Positions 16,953-26,147 of a DNA stretch of 64,000 bases are shown here, piece by piece (positions within the stretch are counted from its first letter, which is position 1; every line of letters begins with the position of its first letter). A program made the position numbers and the translations under genes. The notes under the pieces were generated by a model. The model did not search any database, was not told where the DNA came from, and saw only the letters and a program-made list of their open reading frames with translations. The stretch covers positions 558,001 through 622,000 of the forward strand of contig JADJTM010000002.1 of assembly GCA_016711205.1 (NCBI GenBank), given 5' to 3'. The stretch is from Micropruina sp. GTDB taxonomy: Bacteria > Actinomycetota > Actinomycetes > Propionibacteriales > Propionibacteriaceae.

Positions 16953-17924
16953 TCACCAGGTCAGGATCAGCTTGCCGATCGCATCGCCAGAGGCCAGATG
17001 CTCATGCGCGGCCCGGACGCTGGCGATCGGGAACCGGGTCTCTTGCGCCGGCCGGATCGTGCCGTTGTCGAACAACGGCCAGACGTTGCGGGCCACCTCG
17101 GCGCAGATCGCCGCCTTCTGTTCCAGCGGACGTCCGCGCAGGCTGGTCGCGGTCACCAGGCCGCGCTTGGCCAGCAGCTTGCCGAGGTCGAGGGTGCCCT
17201 TGCGTCCGCCCTGCAGGCCGATCACCACCAGCCGTCCGTCATCGGCGAGCGCGTCCACGTTGAGCTCCAGGTACTTGGCCCCGATCACGTCCAGGATCAC
17301 GTCGGCGCCGTGGCCGGCGGTGGCACCCTTGAGCGCACCCAGCCAGTCGTCGTGGTAGTCGAACGCGGCCTCGGCGCCCAGTTCGCGGCTGAGCGCCAGC
17401 TTGTCGGCGTTGCCGCCGGTGGCGAAGACCCGCGCACCCAACGCGGCCGCGTACTGGATCGCGAAGCTGCCGATGCCGCCGGTGCCGCCGTGCACCAGAA
17501 ACACCTCGCCGGGCGTCAGCGCCACCCGGGTGAAGTTGGACGCCACGGTGGCCGCGACCTCAATCAGTCCGGCGGCGGAGACCAGGTCGATGCCGGTCGG
17601 CGGCCGGACGACCTGTCCGGCCGGCACCGCGACCAGTTCGGCGTAGCCGCCGCCCGCCAGCAGCGCGACGCACGCCTCACCCGGCTGCCATCCCTCGACC
17701 CCCTCGCCCAGGGCGGCGATGCGTCCGGACACCTCCAGCCCGATGATGTCGCTGATGCCGTCCGGCGGTGGGTAGTGGCCTTGGCGCTGCAACAGGTCGG
17801 CCCGGTTCACTCCGGACGCCACCACCTCGATCAGCACCTCACCGGGGCCGGCGACGGGGTCGGGCGCCTCGGCCAGTTCGAGCACGTCCGGGCCGCCGAA
17901 GCCGTTGGTCACAATCGCACGCAT
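16953..17924 (-). CDS. NAD(P)H:quinone oxidoreductase, zinc-independent MDR family
   Basis: This 323-residue medium-chain dehydrogenase/reductase resembles PIG3/QOR. The GroES-like half contains ASGVNRADLLQRQGHYPPP. The Rossmann motif is HGGTGGIGSFAIQYA. The zinc-ligand pattern of alcohol dehydrogenases is absent. It would reduce quinones or enones with NADPH. I use the ATG at 17924 (MRAIVTN), which has a GGTGGAGG sequence directly upstream; the ATG at 17960 is less likely. Confidence 0.9.
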   Translation of the reverse strand: MRAIVTNGFGGPDVLELAEAPDPVAGPGEVLIEVVASGVNRADLLQRQGHYPPPDGISDIIGLEVSGRIAALGEGVEGWQPGEACVALLAGGGYAELVAVPAGQVVRPPTGIDLVSAAGLIEVAATVASNFTRVALTPGEVFLVHGGTGGIGSFAIQYAAALGARVFATGGNADKLALSRELGAEAAFDYHDDWLGALKGATAGHGADVILDVIGAKYLELNVDALADDGRLVVIGLQGGRKGTLDLGKLLAKRGLVTATSLRGRPLEQKAAICAEVARNVWPLFDNGTIRPAQETRFPIASVRAAHEHLASGDAIGKLILTW

Positions 17925-17988
17925 GCCTCCACCCTGGCACGCGGGACCGGCGTTGACCACCGCCGACAGCCACTACGATGGAGCGCTG

Positions 17989-18073
17989 GGCGAGGTCGCA
18001 TAGTGGACTAGTGCAGCCGCCTTGAAAGCGGCCGAGCGGAAACGCTCCGTGGGTTCGAATCCCACCCTCGCCG
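17989..18073 (+). tRNA. tRNA-Ser (anticodon UGA)
   Basis: GGCGAGG at the 5' end pairs with CCTCGCC at 18066-18072. The anticodon stem GCCGC/GCGGC encloses CTTGAAA, giving anticodon TGA. The long variable arm GAGCGGAAACGCTC and the T-loop GGTTCGAATCC are present. No CCA is encoded. Confidence 0.95.
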
Positions 18074-18074
18074 C

Positions 18075-18521
18075 GTGTCGTCCCGTGTTCATGTTCTTAC
18101 TCCACCCCTGCCGCTGCGCGCTGTCGGACTGGCCGCTCTGCTCGCGGTGGTGGGTGCGGGACTGATCGTGGCCGCCTCCGCCGCTGGCCTGCCGGTCTCG
18201 GTCGCCGTGGTCGGCTGGATTCTGCTGGCCGGCGCGGTGGCGCTGTGCGTCATCGCCTGGACGACCTGGCGCCGGATGCGCGTCCGGGTCGAACTCACCG
18301 ACGACGGCTACATCATCGCCGGCCCGGACGCCCACGAGCGGGGGCGCTGGGCGGACGTCACCAAGGTCACCCAGTCACCGACCACCCTGGTCATTCATCA
18401 TGGCCACGACCATCGGGTTCGGCTGGTCAGCCAACGCGGCGTGACCGCCGAACTGCTCCACTTGAGCGGCGACCTGGTGCGACGCCTGGACGCCAGTCGC
18501 GGCTACAACTCGCCGATGTAG
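18075..18521 (+). CDS. Small membrane protein with PH-like domain
   Basis: This protein of up to 148 residues has two hydrophobic helices (about 15-38 and 42-62). A soluble tail follows (RVELTDDGYIIAGPDAHERGRWADVTKV) that reads like a bacterial PH-type domain. The GTG at 18075 begins one base after the tRNA discriminator and has no Shine-Dalgarno sequence, so the start is uncertain. The function is unknown. Confidence 0.55.
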   Translation: MSSRVHVLTPPLPLRAVGLAALLAVVGAGLIVAASAAGLPVSVAVVGWILLAGAVALCVIAWTTWRRMRVRVELTDDGYIIAGPDAHERGRWADVTKVTQSPTTLVIHHGHDHRVRLVSQRGVTAELLHLSGDLVRRLDASRGYNSPM

Positions 18522-18524
18522 CCG

Positions 18525-20126
18525 TCAGTCCTTCGCCGGACGGTAGGCGCACGCGTCCTTGAGGTTGTCGGTCTTGCCGGGCGAACTCGTGCTCGACTTG
18601 GTGGGCTTCGGCGACGAGGTACTGACCGAGGCGGACGCGCTGGCGGACGGGCTCGCCGTCTTGGCGCTCTCGGCCGCGTCGGCCTCCTTGATCGCTTGCT
18701 GCACGCGACGCTGGACGGCCGGCCACGGCGGATCGGCGCTCACCCAACCGGCCACTCCGGGCTGGAAGACGACGCTGCGCAGGCTGGTGTTCTTCACCTT
18801 GAGCGCGAGGTCGATCATGAGCGGCAACTTGCTGCGCGGAATGTCGGTCTGGATCGTCTTCGCGCCCGCTGAGGCGATCTTCTCGAAGTTGGTCAGCACC
18901 ACCTCGGGCTTGGCCTGCTGCACGACCGCGTTGATCACGCAGCGCTGGCGCTCCATGCGGCTGTAGTCAGCGCCCTTCACGTGGTACCGGCCGCGGGCGT
19001 ACCAGAGCGCCAGCCGTCCGTTGAGGTGCTGGTTGGGGCCGGGCTCGATCCAACCGCTCGGCGGCACGTTCTCGGTGGTCTTGCCGCCGATCGGAATGCG
19101 GTAGTTCACGTTGAGGGTGATCCCGCCGAGAGCGTTGATGAACTGCTTGAAGCCGTCCATGTTGACGATCACGAAGTAGTCGGCCTTGCCCAGACCGAGC
19201 GCCTCGCCGACGCCGATCTTCATCACCTCGGCACCCAGGTTCTTCACGTTGTCGCCGAGCAGATCCTGGGGGATGCGCTTGGGAACGTTGTTGTACATGG
19301 CGTTGAGGAAGTACTCGGGATTGGTACCGCTGACACCGTCGAAGAAGCCGTTGGGGTAGTACTCGTGCAGTGGCGAATCCTTCGGAAAGGGAATGCGTGC
19401 CGTCTGCCGGGGCAGCGAGAACAGTGTGGTCGCTCCGGTGTGGGTGTTGATGGACGCCATCATCACCGCATCCGCCCGCAGGCCGAGCGTCGGGTCGCGA
19501 TTCGTTCCGGAGTCCCCGCCGATCACCAGCACGTTGATCCGGTCCTTGTCGCCCCACGGGTCGGCGGGGGTGGTGGCCCCGGGGCTTGCGGACGTGGTGG
19601 TCGCCGGGTCGGGCGCGTCGTCGCTGAAGACCGTGCCCAGTAGCGTGGCGGCGGATCGGGAATACTCGGCACCGACGGCGAGTGGGGTGGCGACGGCCAG
19701 GGAGAGCGCGCCGACCAGCAGGCCGCCGAGTGCTCGCTGCGCGGCCGAAGGCTGCGTCGGACGGAGGGCGAGGTGCGTGGTGGCGATGACGCCGACCCAG
19801 ATCACCCCCAGCACCAGCAGAGCGATCGCGACGCCGTTGAGCACGTCCACATTGGTGGCAAGGGCGGTGACGCGGTCCCTGCCGGCCGTGGCCAGGTAGA
19901 CCACCGAGAGCAGCAGAGCGGTGAAGATGCCCATCACGGTGGCCCCTGCGGCCTTGCGTCCGGCATGCCAAAGACCAAGTCCGGGAATCAGTGCGCCCAG
20001 CGCCGTCCAGAGCACCGCCCAACGGAATCGTCCATGCCCGGCAACCCGGCGCGGAGCGTCAGCAGCGGCGTCGGCAACGGGCGTGCCGTCCGCCGGGTCT
20101 GAGAGCGCGCGTTTGGGCTCGGACAT
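18525..20126 (-). CDS. LytR-CpsA-Psr (LCP) family protein
   Basis: This 533-residue membrane protein likely attaches teichoic-acid-like or arabinogalactan-like polymers to peptidoglycan. It has a short cytoplasmic N-terminus, then several membrane helices (about 28-150), more than the single helix of most LCP proteins. An extracytoplasmic LCP domain follows: INVLVIGGDSGTNRD, LRADAVMMASINTHTGATTL and LPRQTARIPFP. The catalytic Arg pattern includes YARGRYHVKGADYSRMERQR. The tail is rich in Ser, Thr and Lys. ATG at 20126 has AGAGGA upstream. Confidence 0.92.
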   Translation of the reverse strand: MSEPKRALSDPADGTPVADAAADAPRRVAGHGRFRWAVLWTALGALIPGLGLWHAGRKAAGATVMGIFTALLLSVVYLATAGRDRVTALATNVDVLNGVAIALLVLGVIWVGVIATTHLALRPTQPSAAQRALGGLLVGALSLAVATPLAVGAEYSRSAATLLGTVFSDDAPDPATTTSASPGATTPADPWGDKDRINVLVIGGDSGTNRDPTLGLRADAVMMASINTHTGATTLFSLPRQTARIPFPKDSPLHEYYPNGFFDGVSGTNPEYFLNAMYNNVPKRIPQDLLGDNVKNLGAEVMKIGVGEALGLGKADYFVIVNMDGFKQFINALGGITLNVNYRIPIGGKTTENVPPSGWIEPGPNQHLNGRLALWYARGRYHVKGADYSRMERQRCVINAVVQQAKPEVVLTNFEKIASAGAKTIQTDIPRSKLPLMIDLALKVKNTSLRSVVFQPGVAGWVSADPPWPAVQRRVQQAIKEADAAESAKTASPSASASASVSTSSPKPTKSSTSSPGKTDNLKDACAYRPAKD

Positions 20127-20276
20127 CGTGATCCTCTGTTTCCGTTTCGAGACACGCCGATTGTAGTAGTTGACTTCCCTAATGCCCTGGCCCGCCTCGT
20201 GCACCACTTGAGGGTGGGTTCGAGCAGCCGCTTTGCCGCCGTCGCGTGGCCTACAGTAGGCTCGTCTCTCGGTTGG

Positions 20277-20366
20277 GGAGGTGTCGCCTAGTCCGGTCTA
20301 TGGCGCCCGCCTGCTAAGCGGGTTTCGGGGTTAACCCGATCGCGAGTTCAAATCTCGCCACCTCCG
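20277..20366 (+). tRNA. tRNA-Ser (anticodon GCU)
   Basis: Acceptor arms GGAGGTG and CACCTCC pair. The anticodon stem CCCGC/GCGGG encloses CTGCTAA, giving anticodon GCT. A long variable arm (TTTCGGGGTTAACCCGA) and the T-arm GAGTTCAAATCTC are present. No CCA is encoded. It borders the accessory region to its right. Confidence 0.95.
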
Positions 20367-20379
20367 CTCTGACAAGGGG

Positions 20380-20417
20380 AAACGCCTCTTCCGAGGTAGC
20401 TCGGGAGAGGCGTTTTT
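20380..20417 (+). terminator. Rho-independent terminator after tRNA-Ser(GCU)
   Basis: AAACGCCTCT (20380-20389) and AGAGGCGTTT (20406-20415) form a 10-bp stem followed by a run of five Ts (20413-20417). It lies 14 bases after the tRNA end. Confidence 0.85.
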
Positions 20418-20770
20418 CAGCGGAGTTCGGGCCAGTGGTCTCAGTTTTGGTCTCAGTTCCAGTCTCAGTTGGCGCCCGTTCATGTTCGAATACGGCCCTC
20501 GCGCGGACGGGAGCGAACGACGCTGGACGGCGGTCGACGAGAAGTCCCGGGTGCATTCCGCTTAGGAAGCGGGCATCGTCGAACTCGCCGTCGGATGTCC
20601 CTTTGACAAGCCTAGATGCTGATAGCGGCCGCGAAGGCTCGGGTCGGCCGGTACGCGCGCTCATGCCGATGGCAGCGCCTGACCGAGTATGCGGCTGCCC
20701 CTCCCCGTGGCTCAGGCCACCGGTGGGACCCGGACCACGTCGTTCAGTGGCGATGGCGGTACGGGATGGG
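20418..20770. other. Gene-free junction with short tandem repeat
   Basis: I see no convincing gene here. Three copies of a 10-nt unit, (G/A)GTCTCAGTT, sit at 20437, 20449 and 20461 with a 12-nt period. On the reverse strand they translate as a repeating Thr-Glu pattern. Position behind a tRNA gene suggests an old integration junction, but I see no integrase or second copy of the tRNA 3' end in the window. Confidence 0.4.
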
Positions 20771-22042
20771 TCAAGGGCCCAGTAGTCCGAGGGGGACGAC
20801 CGCGATGCCGTCGGGGCGCCGGTAGGCGTGGGGTCCGGTAGTGACAACGATGAGGTCCTGAACGCGTGGGCCGTGGTGGCCGCGGAGCCAGTGGAGGTGG
20901 CGGACGTCTTTGTCGTCGATGCTGGCGGCGAGTTTGACCTCGATGCCCAGGACGTGTCCGTCGTGGCGTTCGATGATCAGGTCGACTTCGTGTTCGCCGC
21001 GTTCGGTGCGGAGGTGGCTGGTGGTGGCTTCGGCAGCCTGGGCGCAGACACGGACGGTGAGGGTGGCCAGGCTCTCGAAGAGTGCTCCCAGTGCGGAGGC
21101 CGGCGTCCCGGTCAGGACACGGCCTTCGCCATCGAGCAGCGCGTATGCGCCGAGCTTCATCAGTCGGGCGGCCAGGGCGGGGTCTGCCAGGTGGTGCTTG
21201 GGTCCTTTGGTGAGGCCTTTCAGGGCGGTGCCGTAGGGAAGCCAAGCGGGGACCGGGTCCAGTAGCCACAGGGCGGTCAACCAGTCCCGGTAGCGGATGG
21301 TGGTGGCCTTGCTGGGCGGGTCGGCGTCGCCGGGGCTGGCGGCGGATCTGATGGTCTCCCATGTAGCGGTGCTCCCGGTGGCGGTGGCGTAGGCGGTGGC
21401 CCATGCGCGCAGGCTGTCGGGCCGACGGACGGTGACGCCCTGCTCGTCGGTCAGGTCGCGGGACAACGCTCGGGTGAGGTAGGAGTCCAGTTGGGTCCGT
21501 CGGGCACGTGGTGACATGGAGCGGATCCCGGGAAAACCCGAGGCTTCGATCTCATGGGCGTAGTCGGCCAACGCCAGCCGACAGTCACCCTGCACGCTCC
21601 GGCGTCCCTCCAGCAGGGCCGCCAGGCTCACCGTGGGCTCGGCCAGATCGCGTTCGGGCAGGGCCATGGGCCGCATCCGGAGCGAGACGATCCGGCCGGC
21701 CCCGGAGTGGGTGATGGAGCCCAGGGCCGGGGTGGCGCTGCCGGTCAACAGGAAGCTGGACGCGGGGGCGCCGGCGTCCACGGCGCGGCGGACGTGATCC
21801 CACACTTCGGGGGCCCGCTGCCACTCGTCTACCAGGATCGGGCGCGGCCGACCCAGTGCCCGGGATGGGTCAGCACGCACCACCGACAGCGCCACCGGAT
21901 CGTCCAGACTCAGAACGGTGTTGGCCCGCTGGAGTCCGGTGGCGGTCTTGCCCACCCCTTTCGGTCCGTCGACACCGATGGCGGGGAGCTCTGGCATAAG
22001 CGCATCGAGTTCGTCATCGATCAGCCGCCGCGTGTACAGCAC
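20771..22042 (-). CDS. DUF4143-type AAA ATPase
   Basis: This 423-residue protein of the AAA_14/DUF4143 group has Walker A GPKGVGKT (26-33) and Walker B PILVDEWQ. LLTGSATP follows as sensor. A winged-helix-like middle and a C-terminal nuclease-like fold contain HEVDLIIE and GIEVKLAA, the pattern of a PD-(D/E)xK domain. Such ATPases are common in accessory regions; their physiological role is unclear. It is a single gene with no partner next to it. Confidence 0.85.
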   Translation of the reverse strand: MLYTRRLIDDELDALMPELPAIGVDGPKGVGKTATGLQRANTVLSLDDPVALSVVRADPSRALGRPRPILVDEWQRAPEVWDHVRRAVDAGAPASSFLLTGSATPALGSITHSGAGRIVSLRMRPMALPERDLAEPTVSLAALLEGRRSVQGDCRLALADYAHEIEASGFPGIRSMSPRARRTQLDSYLTRALSRDLTDEQGVTVRRPDSLRAWATAYATATGSTATWETIRSAASPGDADPPSKATTIRYRDWLTALWLLDPVPAWLPYGTALKGLTKGPKHHLADPALAARLMKLGAYALLDGEGRVLTGTPASALGALFESLATLTVRVCAQAAEATTSHLRTERGEHEVDLIIERHDGHVLGIEVKLAASIDDKDVRHLHWLRGHHGPRVQDLIVVTTGPHAYRRPDGIAVVPLGLLGP

Positions 22043-22316
22043 GTTCGTACGATACCAGTGCGCGCCATCAAACGATACTTCTTCGTGACCTCAAACACTC
22101 CTCTTCACGGTGGTTCCCCCAGTCAGCATCCGCTACTGCCGCCGATCGCTAGGCTCATCTGCGCGGCCGAACAGCCGGTAAGGCAAGACACGGGTCGTCC
22201 CGCGAGGGTTCGAGAAGGGCTGCAAGTAGACCCCGGTCTTGCGCCGCGCAACACCCGGACATCAGCGTGAGGCGCGTGCGGTGCGAATCGACGTCCACCG
22301 GCTGGAGCCTGGGCCG

Positions 22317-22540
22317 TCAGGCGACGGCGTGCAGAGTGAGACGAACCCCTAGGGCCTGGGTGACCGTGAGCACAGTCGACCAGGTGGGGTTGCCCTCAGC
22401 CGACAGTGCCTTGTACAGGCCGTCGCGGCTCATACCGACGCGGCGGGCGAGTTCGCTCATGGTCCGACAGGAAGGCTGCGCGTCACCGCACCGATGTCGG
22501 CAAGCGCCGCCACCGTCTGGCTGCGACCCAGCCGGTCGGC
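22317..22540 (-). pseudogene. Broken HigA-like antitoxin (addiction module antidote) remnant
   Basis: The last 47 codons (from an ATG at 22460) read MSELARRVGMSRDGLYKALS then EGNPTWSTVL, the C-terminal half of the small XRE-type antidote of HigBA-like modules. The preceding part of the family consensus (AALADIGAVTRS) is present just upstream but in a different frame that stops at 22459. No toxin gene is next to it. I read this as a frameshifted fragment; a short functional HTH peptide from 22460 is the alternative. Confidence 0.65.
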
Positions 22541-22865
22541 ACGTTCCGGGCACACCCGATGTTCTTTACCGGCTATGCCTCGTTCACGAACTATCCCCAG
22601 GTGGTGGACATGGACTCGGCGGCCCACAGGCACAGCTTGGACCACCCCTATGAAAGCGGCGAGCTAATTGTTGGCCTCCGTCCAGAATGACAAGATTCGC
22701 AGGCTGCGACGCCGCAACTCACTTCAATACTTGCGTAAGCGCCGCACGGACGTAGTCGGGCACCGATGCGCCTTCGCTGTCGGATTGGCTCAAGACGGTC
22801 GAGGCTGCGACAGGGGTCAAGAGGGAGCACCGGTAGGTAGCCCACTTTGCGTCGCTGATGCGCCA
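22541..22865. other. No gene recognised
   Basis: Short open frames occur on both strands but none resembles a known domain or has a good ribosome site. Base composition is lower in GC than in the flanking core genes. Confidence 0.4.
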
Positions 22866-24110
22866 CTAGCTGACGGGGTAGCAGTCGGTGCAGACTCCTT
22901 TGCGACGCATGCCCGACGTGGCCTGGTTGGCGAGTCGGCGCGATTCGAAGGGGCCTGTCCAGAGGACGATGAAATCGTCGTCGTGCTCAGACTCGGTGCA
23001 ATAGAAGACCCCCGAACTCGCATGGGCTTCCAAGTCCAGCCTGGCGTCCTTGAAGCGACGGTTCAGGTCGGCTATCAGTACTGACGTTCTGATGAGCTTG
23101 GCCTGCTCCAACTCGTCGGTCACCGTAGCCAGTTGCACCACGTTCTGACCACATTCTCTGGCGCTTAGGGTGACCTCCTGAATCCCTGCGGGCCATGATG
23201 GTGAGGACTGCTGAGGCAACGGACGTGGTGGCTCGGACCGAGCGGCCACAGACGCCGTCGGCTCCGCAGCACTCGACCGTCGAGTAAAGGCGTCGCTCAA
23301 GAACCACGATGGAATCGCCCCGAGGATAAGGGCAATCAACGCCGCTACCCCCACCAACTTGACGGACGCTCGACGCCGCCGGTCCACTTCCTGCTTCCAC
23401 TGTGTGTTCGCGGCCAACGTTGCAGCGTAATCATGACCGAGACGATCGTTCTTCTGGCGAAGTTCAGCTTCAGTCCGCACATGGGCGCCGATCTCGCCAC
23501 GCAGACGAAGGTTGGACTCGTTTGAGCGCAGCAGTTCGGCGCTCAGCTGCTGAGCCTGCGCGTTCAACGCGTCTCGTTCCTCGATGATGTGTGAGGCAAC
23601 CTCGGCGTGACTCGATTGCTGCTCCAGGGCGGCTAGTCCTCGCTGGAGCACGATTGAGAGTCCCTGCCGCAGACTGTCGGCGAACTTTGAGGAGCGAAAT
23701 GGCAGGACTGTGAGGTTTCGTCGCTCCGCGTCCCGAATGGCCAGGAAGAGCTTCGTACTCTTGATGTGCAGGGCGCTCATGTTCGTGAATTGGTCACGAA
23801 TGACCTGGTACTGCTTGAACGTCTCCTCGTGGGCGAGCAGCAGGAAGGGCCTGCCCGACCTGAGCGCCTCTTCCATTTCGACGTTCCAGGTGATCTCACC
23901 GTACTCGCGGTTTATCACGAACACGCACAGGTCAGCTGCCCGTACCGACATCTCGCTGTTGGCGCGATAGTCTGCGCCAGCGCTGTTGAGATGGTGAATG
24001 GAACCGTCAAGAAAGCTCCAAGGATCACCACCGAACTCGCGGACCGTCTCTTTGAAGTCCTCCTGGAAGTCACGAACGTCAGCCGCACCACATAGCATGA
24101 TTCGGATCAC
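22866..24110 (-). CDS. Membrane-anchored protein with DUF4062/TIR-like head and SPOR-like tail
   Basis: I propose the GTG at 24110 as start (414 residues), because recognisable sequence begins there and AGGGCGG lies upstream; the frame opens as far as 24281. Residues 1-160 have the layout of DUF4062/TIR-type domains: a first strand IRIMLCG, then RAADLCVFVINREYGEITWN with an acidic helix after it, and SGRPFLLLAHEE. About 165-248 is charged and likely coiled coil. 250-271 is a transmembrane helix (LVGVAALIALILGAIPSWF). The outer part ends with IVLWTGPFESRRLANQA, like a SPOR peptidoglycan-binding repeat. Function unknown; a sensing or defence role is inference. Confidence 0.6.
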   Translation of the reverse strand: MIRIMLCGAADVRDFQEDFKETVREFGGDPWSFLDGSIHHLNSAGADYRANSEMSVRAADLCVFVINREYGEITWNVEMEEALRSGRPFLLLAHEETFKQYQVIRDQFTNMSALHIKSTKLFLAIRDAERRNLTVLPFRSSKFADSLRQGLSIVLQRGLAALEQQSSHAEVASHIIEERDALNAQAQQLSAELLRSNESNLRLRGEIGAHVRTEAELRQKNDRLGHDYAATLAANTQWKQEVDRRRRASVKLVGVAALIALILGAIPSWFLSDAFTRRSSAAEPTASVAARSEPPRPLPQQSSPSWPAGIQEVTLSARECGQNVVQLATVTDELEQAKLIRTSVLIADLNRRFKDARLDLEAHASSGVFYCTESEHDDDFIVLWTGPFESRRLANQATSGMRRKGVCTDCYPVS

Positions 24111-24534
24111 TGCAGACCGCCCTTCACGTCCGCGGCCTCCCCGCCGCGTCAACGGTGGCCCCACATTATCGACCCCCCTCAGATCAAGCACGCGGATCCC
24201 AAACCCCACCACTCCACGGGACTTTCGCGTTCGCGGGCCGAGCCGACGAGCATCGGTGGTATCGCGGAAGTACCCGGCCAAGTTGGCGCGGAGATCCGCT
24301 CAGACCGTCTTGTCGAGCTCGGGCTGATGGTGATCGGTACCGGGAGCGGGACGTTGACCCAGATGATGCGCCCCCAGGGCTTGTAGCTGAATGGCTTGGG
24401 AAGCTCCGTAAGCCAGGTCCAAGTCCAAAGACGACAGCGTTCGGCTGGAAAAGAGGGTTTCCGCAACCACCTCAGCCCAGCGAATAGAGTCCGCGCAGCT
24501 GCGGCAAATACGCCCGGGGAGCAACTCTCACTCG
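24111..24534. other. No gene recognised
   Basis: Open frames exist on both strands (for example 24155-24487 and 24300-24524) but their translations are compositionally odd and match no family I know. The stretch separates the DUF4062-like gene from the decayed ABC cassette and may be debris. Confidence 0.4.
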
Positions 24535-26147
24535 TCAGTTGAGTGGTTGGAGGTCGCGGCGTCGCAGCGCCAGGACCCCGCTCGCGCCAAGTGCGGTGGT
24601 GAGTGCTATCAGGATGATCACGGGCGTGGCGGTGAAGGTGCCGCCGGTGAGGATCTTGGGCAGGTGGAAGTAGGGGATGATCCACTCGACCAACTGGAAG
24701 TCGATGCCGACGATCGGGCCGACCAGTTCGAAGAGCTGGATGGACAGGAATCCGATCCAGGCGATTCCGGCGGTCGCGCGGGGTAGGAGCCCGAAGGCGA
24801 GCAGGGTTAGTCCGCCGAGGACCAAGGCGGCTGGGGCTTGAAGCAGGGTGGCGGCCAGGGCTGGTGCTGGGGTGATGGCTGCGGTCCCGGCGGCGACGGC
24901 GATACCGGTGGTGAGGCCGCCGGCGCCGAGGATGAGGACGGTCCCGGCGGCTGCGATCAGGGCGTGGGACGTCGCCCACGCGGTGCGACTGGCGGGTGTG
25001 GACAGCAGTAGTTCGCCGAGTCCGCGTTCTTCTTCGGCTCGCAGCCGTGTGATGGCCAGGGCCGGGTAGAGGGTGGCGGTGTAGCCGAGGGTGAGTGCGA
25101 TGACCCACAGGAAGACGTCGGCGCCGGCGGCGCCGTCGGCGTCGGCGTAGCGGTCGAGGAACGCCTGCATCACCGGGCTTGAGCCGATCGCTTCGGGGGC
25201 GTTCTGAACGGCGGCGACGAGTCCGCCGAAGAAGATGCCCGCGACCGCATAGGCGGCGGTCCAGCCGGCGAGTATGCCGCGCTGTTGCCGCCACGCCAGG
25301 CCGGCCACGCCGCCGAGGTGTGGCCGCGTGCCGGACCGTTGCGGGCGGGCAGCAACCCGGCGCCGAAGTCCCGCCGGGCCAGCAGCGCGTGTGCGAGGGC
25401 AGCCAGACCAATGGCTGCCGCTAGCGGCAGCAGCAGCACCGCCCAGCGCTCGTCGGCGAAGGGCCGGATCTGGTGGGCCCAGCCGAGTGGGGTGACCCAG
25501 CTCAGCGCGGTCGCGCCGCTGCTGTCGGCTGTGAAGCGGAGCAGGTAGCTCAGGCCGAGCACCGTCGCGCCCAAACCCAGCGCGCCGCGCCCCGTCGAGA
25601 CGATCTGCGCGGCGACCGCGCCGACGCCGGCGAACACCGCGCCCGTTGCGGACGCTGCCGCCGCGAAGGCGAGGGCGCCGGCCGGGTCGAGCCCGAGCCC
25701 GATCATCCCCAGGCCGATCAGCAGGGACGCCGCGACGCCGGCAGCCGCGGCCACGCAGATGGCTGCCGCCAGGGGAGCATGCCGGCCGATCGCGGCCGAG
25801 CCGACGAGCTCGAGGCGGCCGTGGTCTTCCTCGCGGCGGGTGTGCCGGACGACCGTCATCAACGTCATCACCGACACCAGGGTGTAGCTGAGGTCACGCA
25901 TCCGCCAGGTGGCGAGGATGTCGAGGGAGTCGCCGAACAACTGGCCGTTGAAGCCGAGCAGGGCCGGCGTGCCGGCGATGTCCGCGAAGACCGCCTGTCG
26001 GGTCTCGGCCGAGGCGAACACGCCGAGGTAGTAGGCGACGGTGCCGACACCGACCAGCACGATCGCTGTCACCCAGCCCGCCAGGACGACCCGGTCGCGG
26101 CGCAGGATGAGTCTGACGAGCGTGCCCGTCCCGACGCTCGCGGTCAC
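24535..26147 (-). pseudogene. Frameshifted ABC exporter permease (polyketide-antibiotic exporter type)
   Basis: Two adjacent frames together make one permease of roughly 530 residues with about twelve helices. The first half runs from a GTG at 26147 (VTASVGTGTLVRLILRRD) to about 25320. The second half continues in another frame as GLAWRQQRGILAGW and ends LALRRRDLQPLN at 24535. The break is a one-base loss near 25325, where PARGH should probably read PARPHLGG. The GTG overlaps the stop of the ATPase by 3 bp. The two-half membrane layout fits the exporters of polyketide antibiotics (TnrB3-like). Confidence 0.8.

Noticed and set aside
17989..20366. The two tRNA-Ser genes as a duplicated attachment site
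   Set aside because: They have different anticodons and acceptor stems; they are distinct isoacceptors, not a direct repeat.
20616..20825. HNH-like fragment (RWDPDHVVQW)
   Set aside because: A single short resemblance without the second His or Asn half of the motif is not enough.
20435..20847. Small genes behind tRNA-Ser(GCU), including an integrase tail on the reverse strand
   Set aside because: The reverse frame runs through the tRNA without a stop, and the Thr-Glu stretch comes from a 12-nt tandem repeat; no integrase motif is visible.
24155..24524. Coding sequences in the gap before the ABC remnant
   Set aside because: Translations are compositionally odd, lack ribosome sites and match no family.
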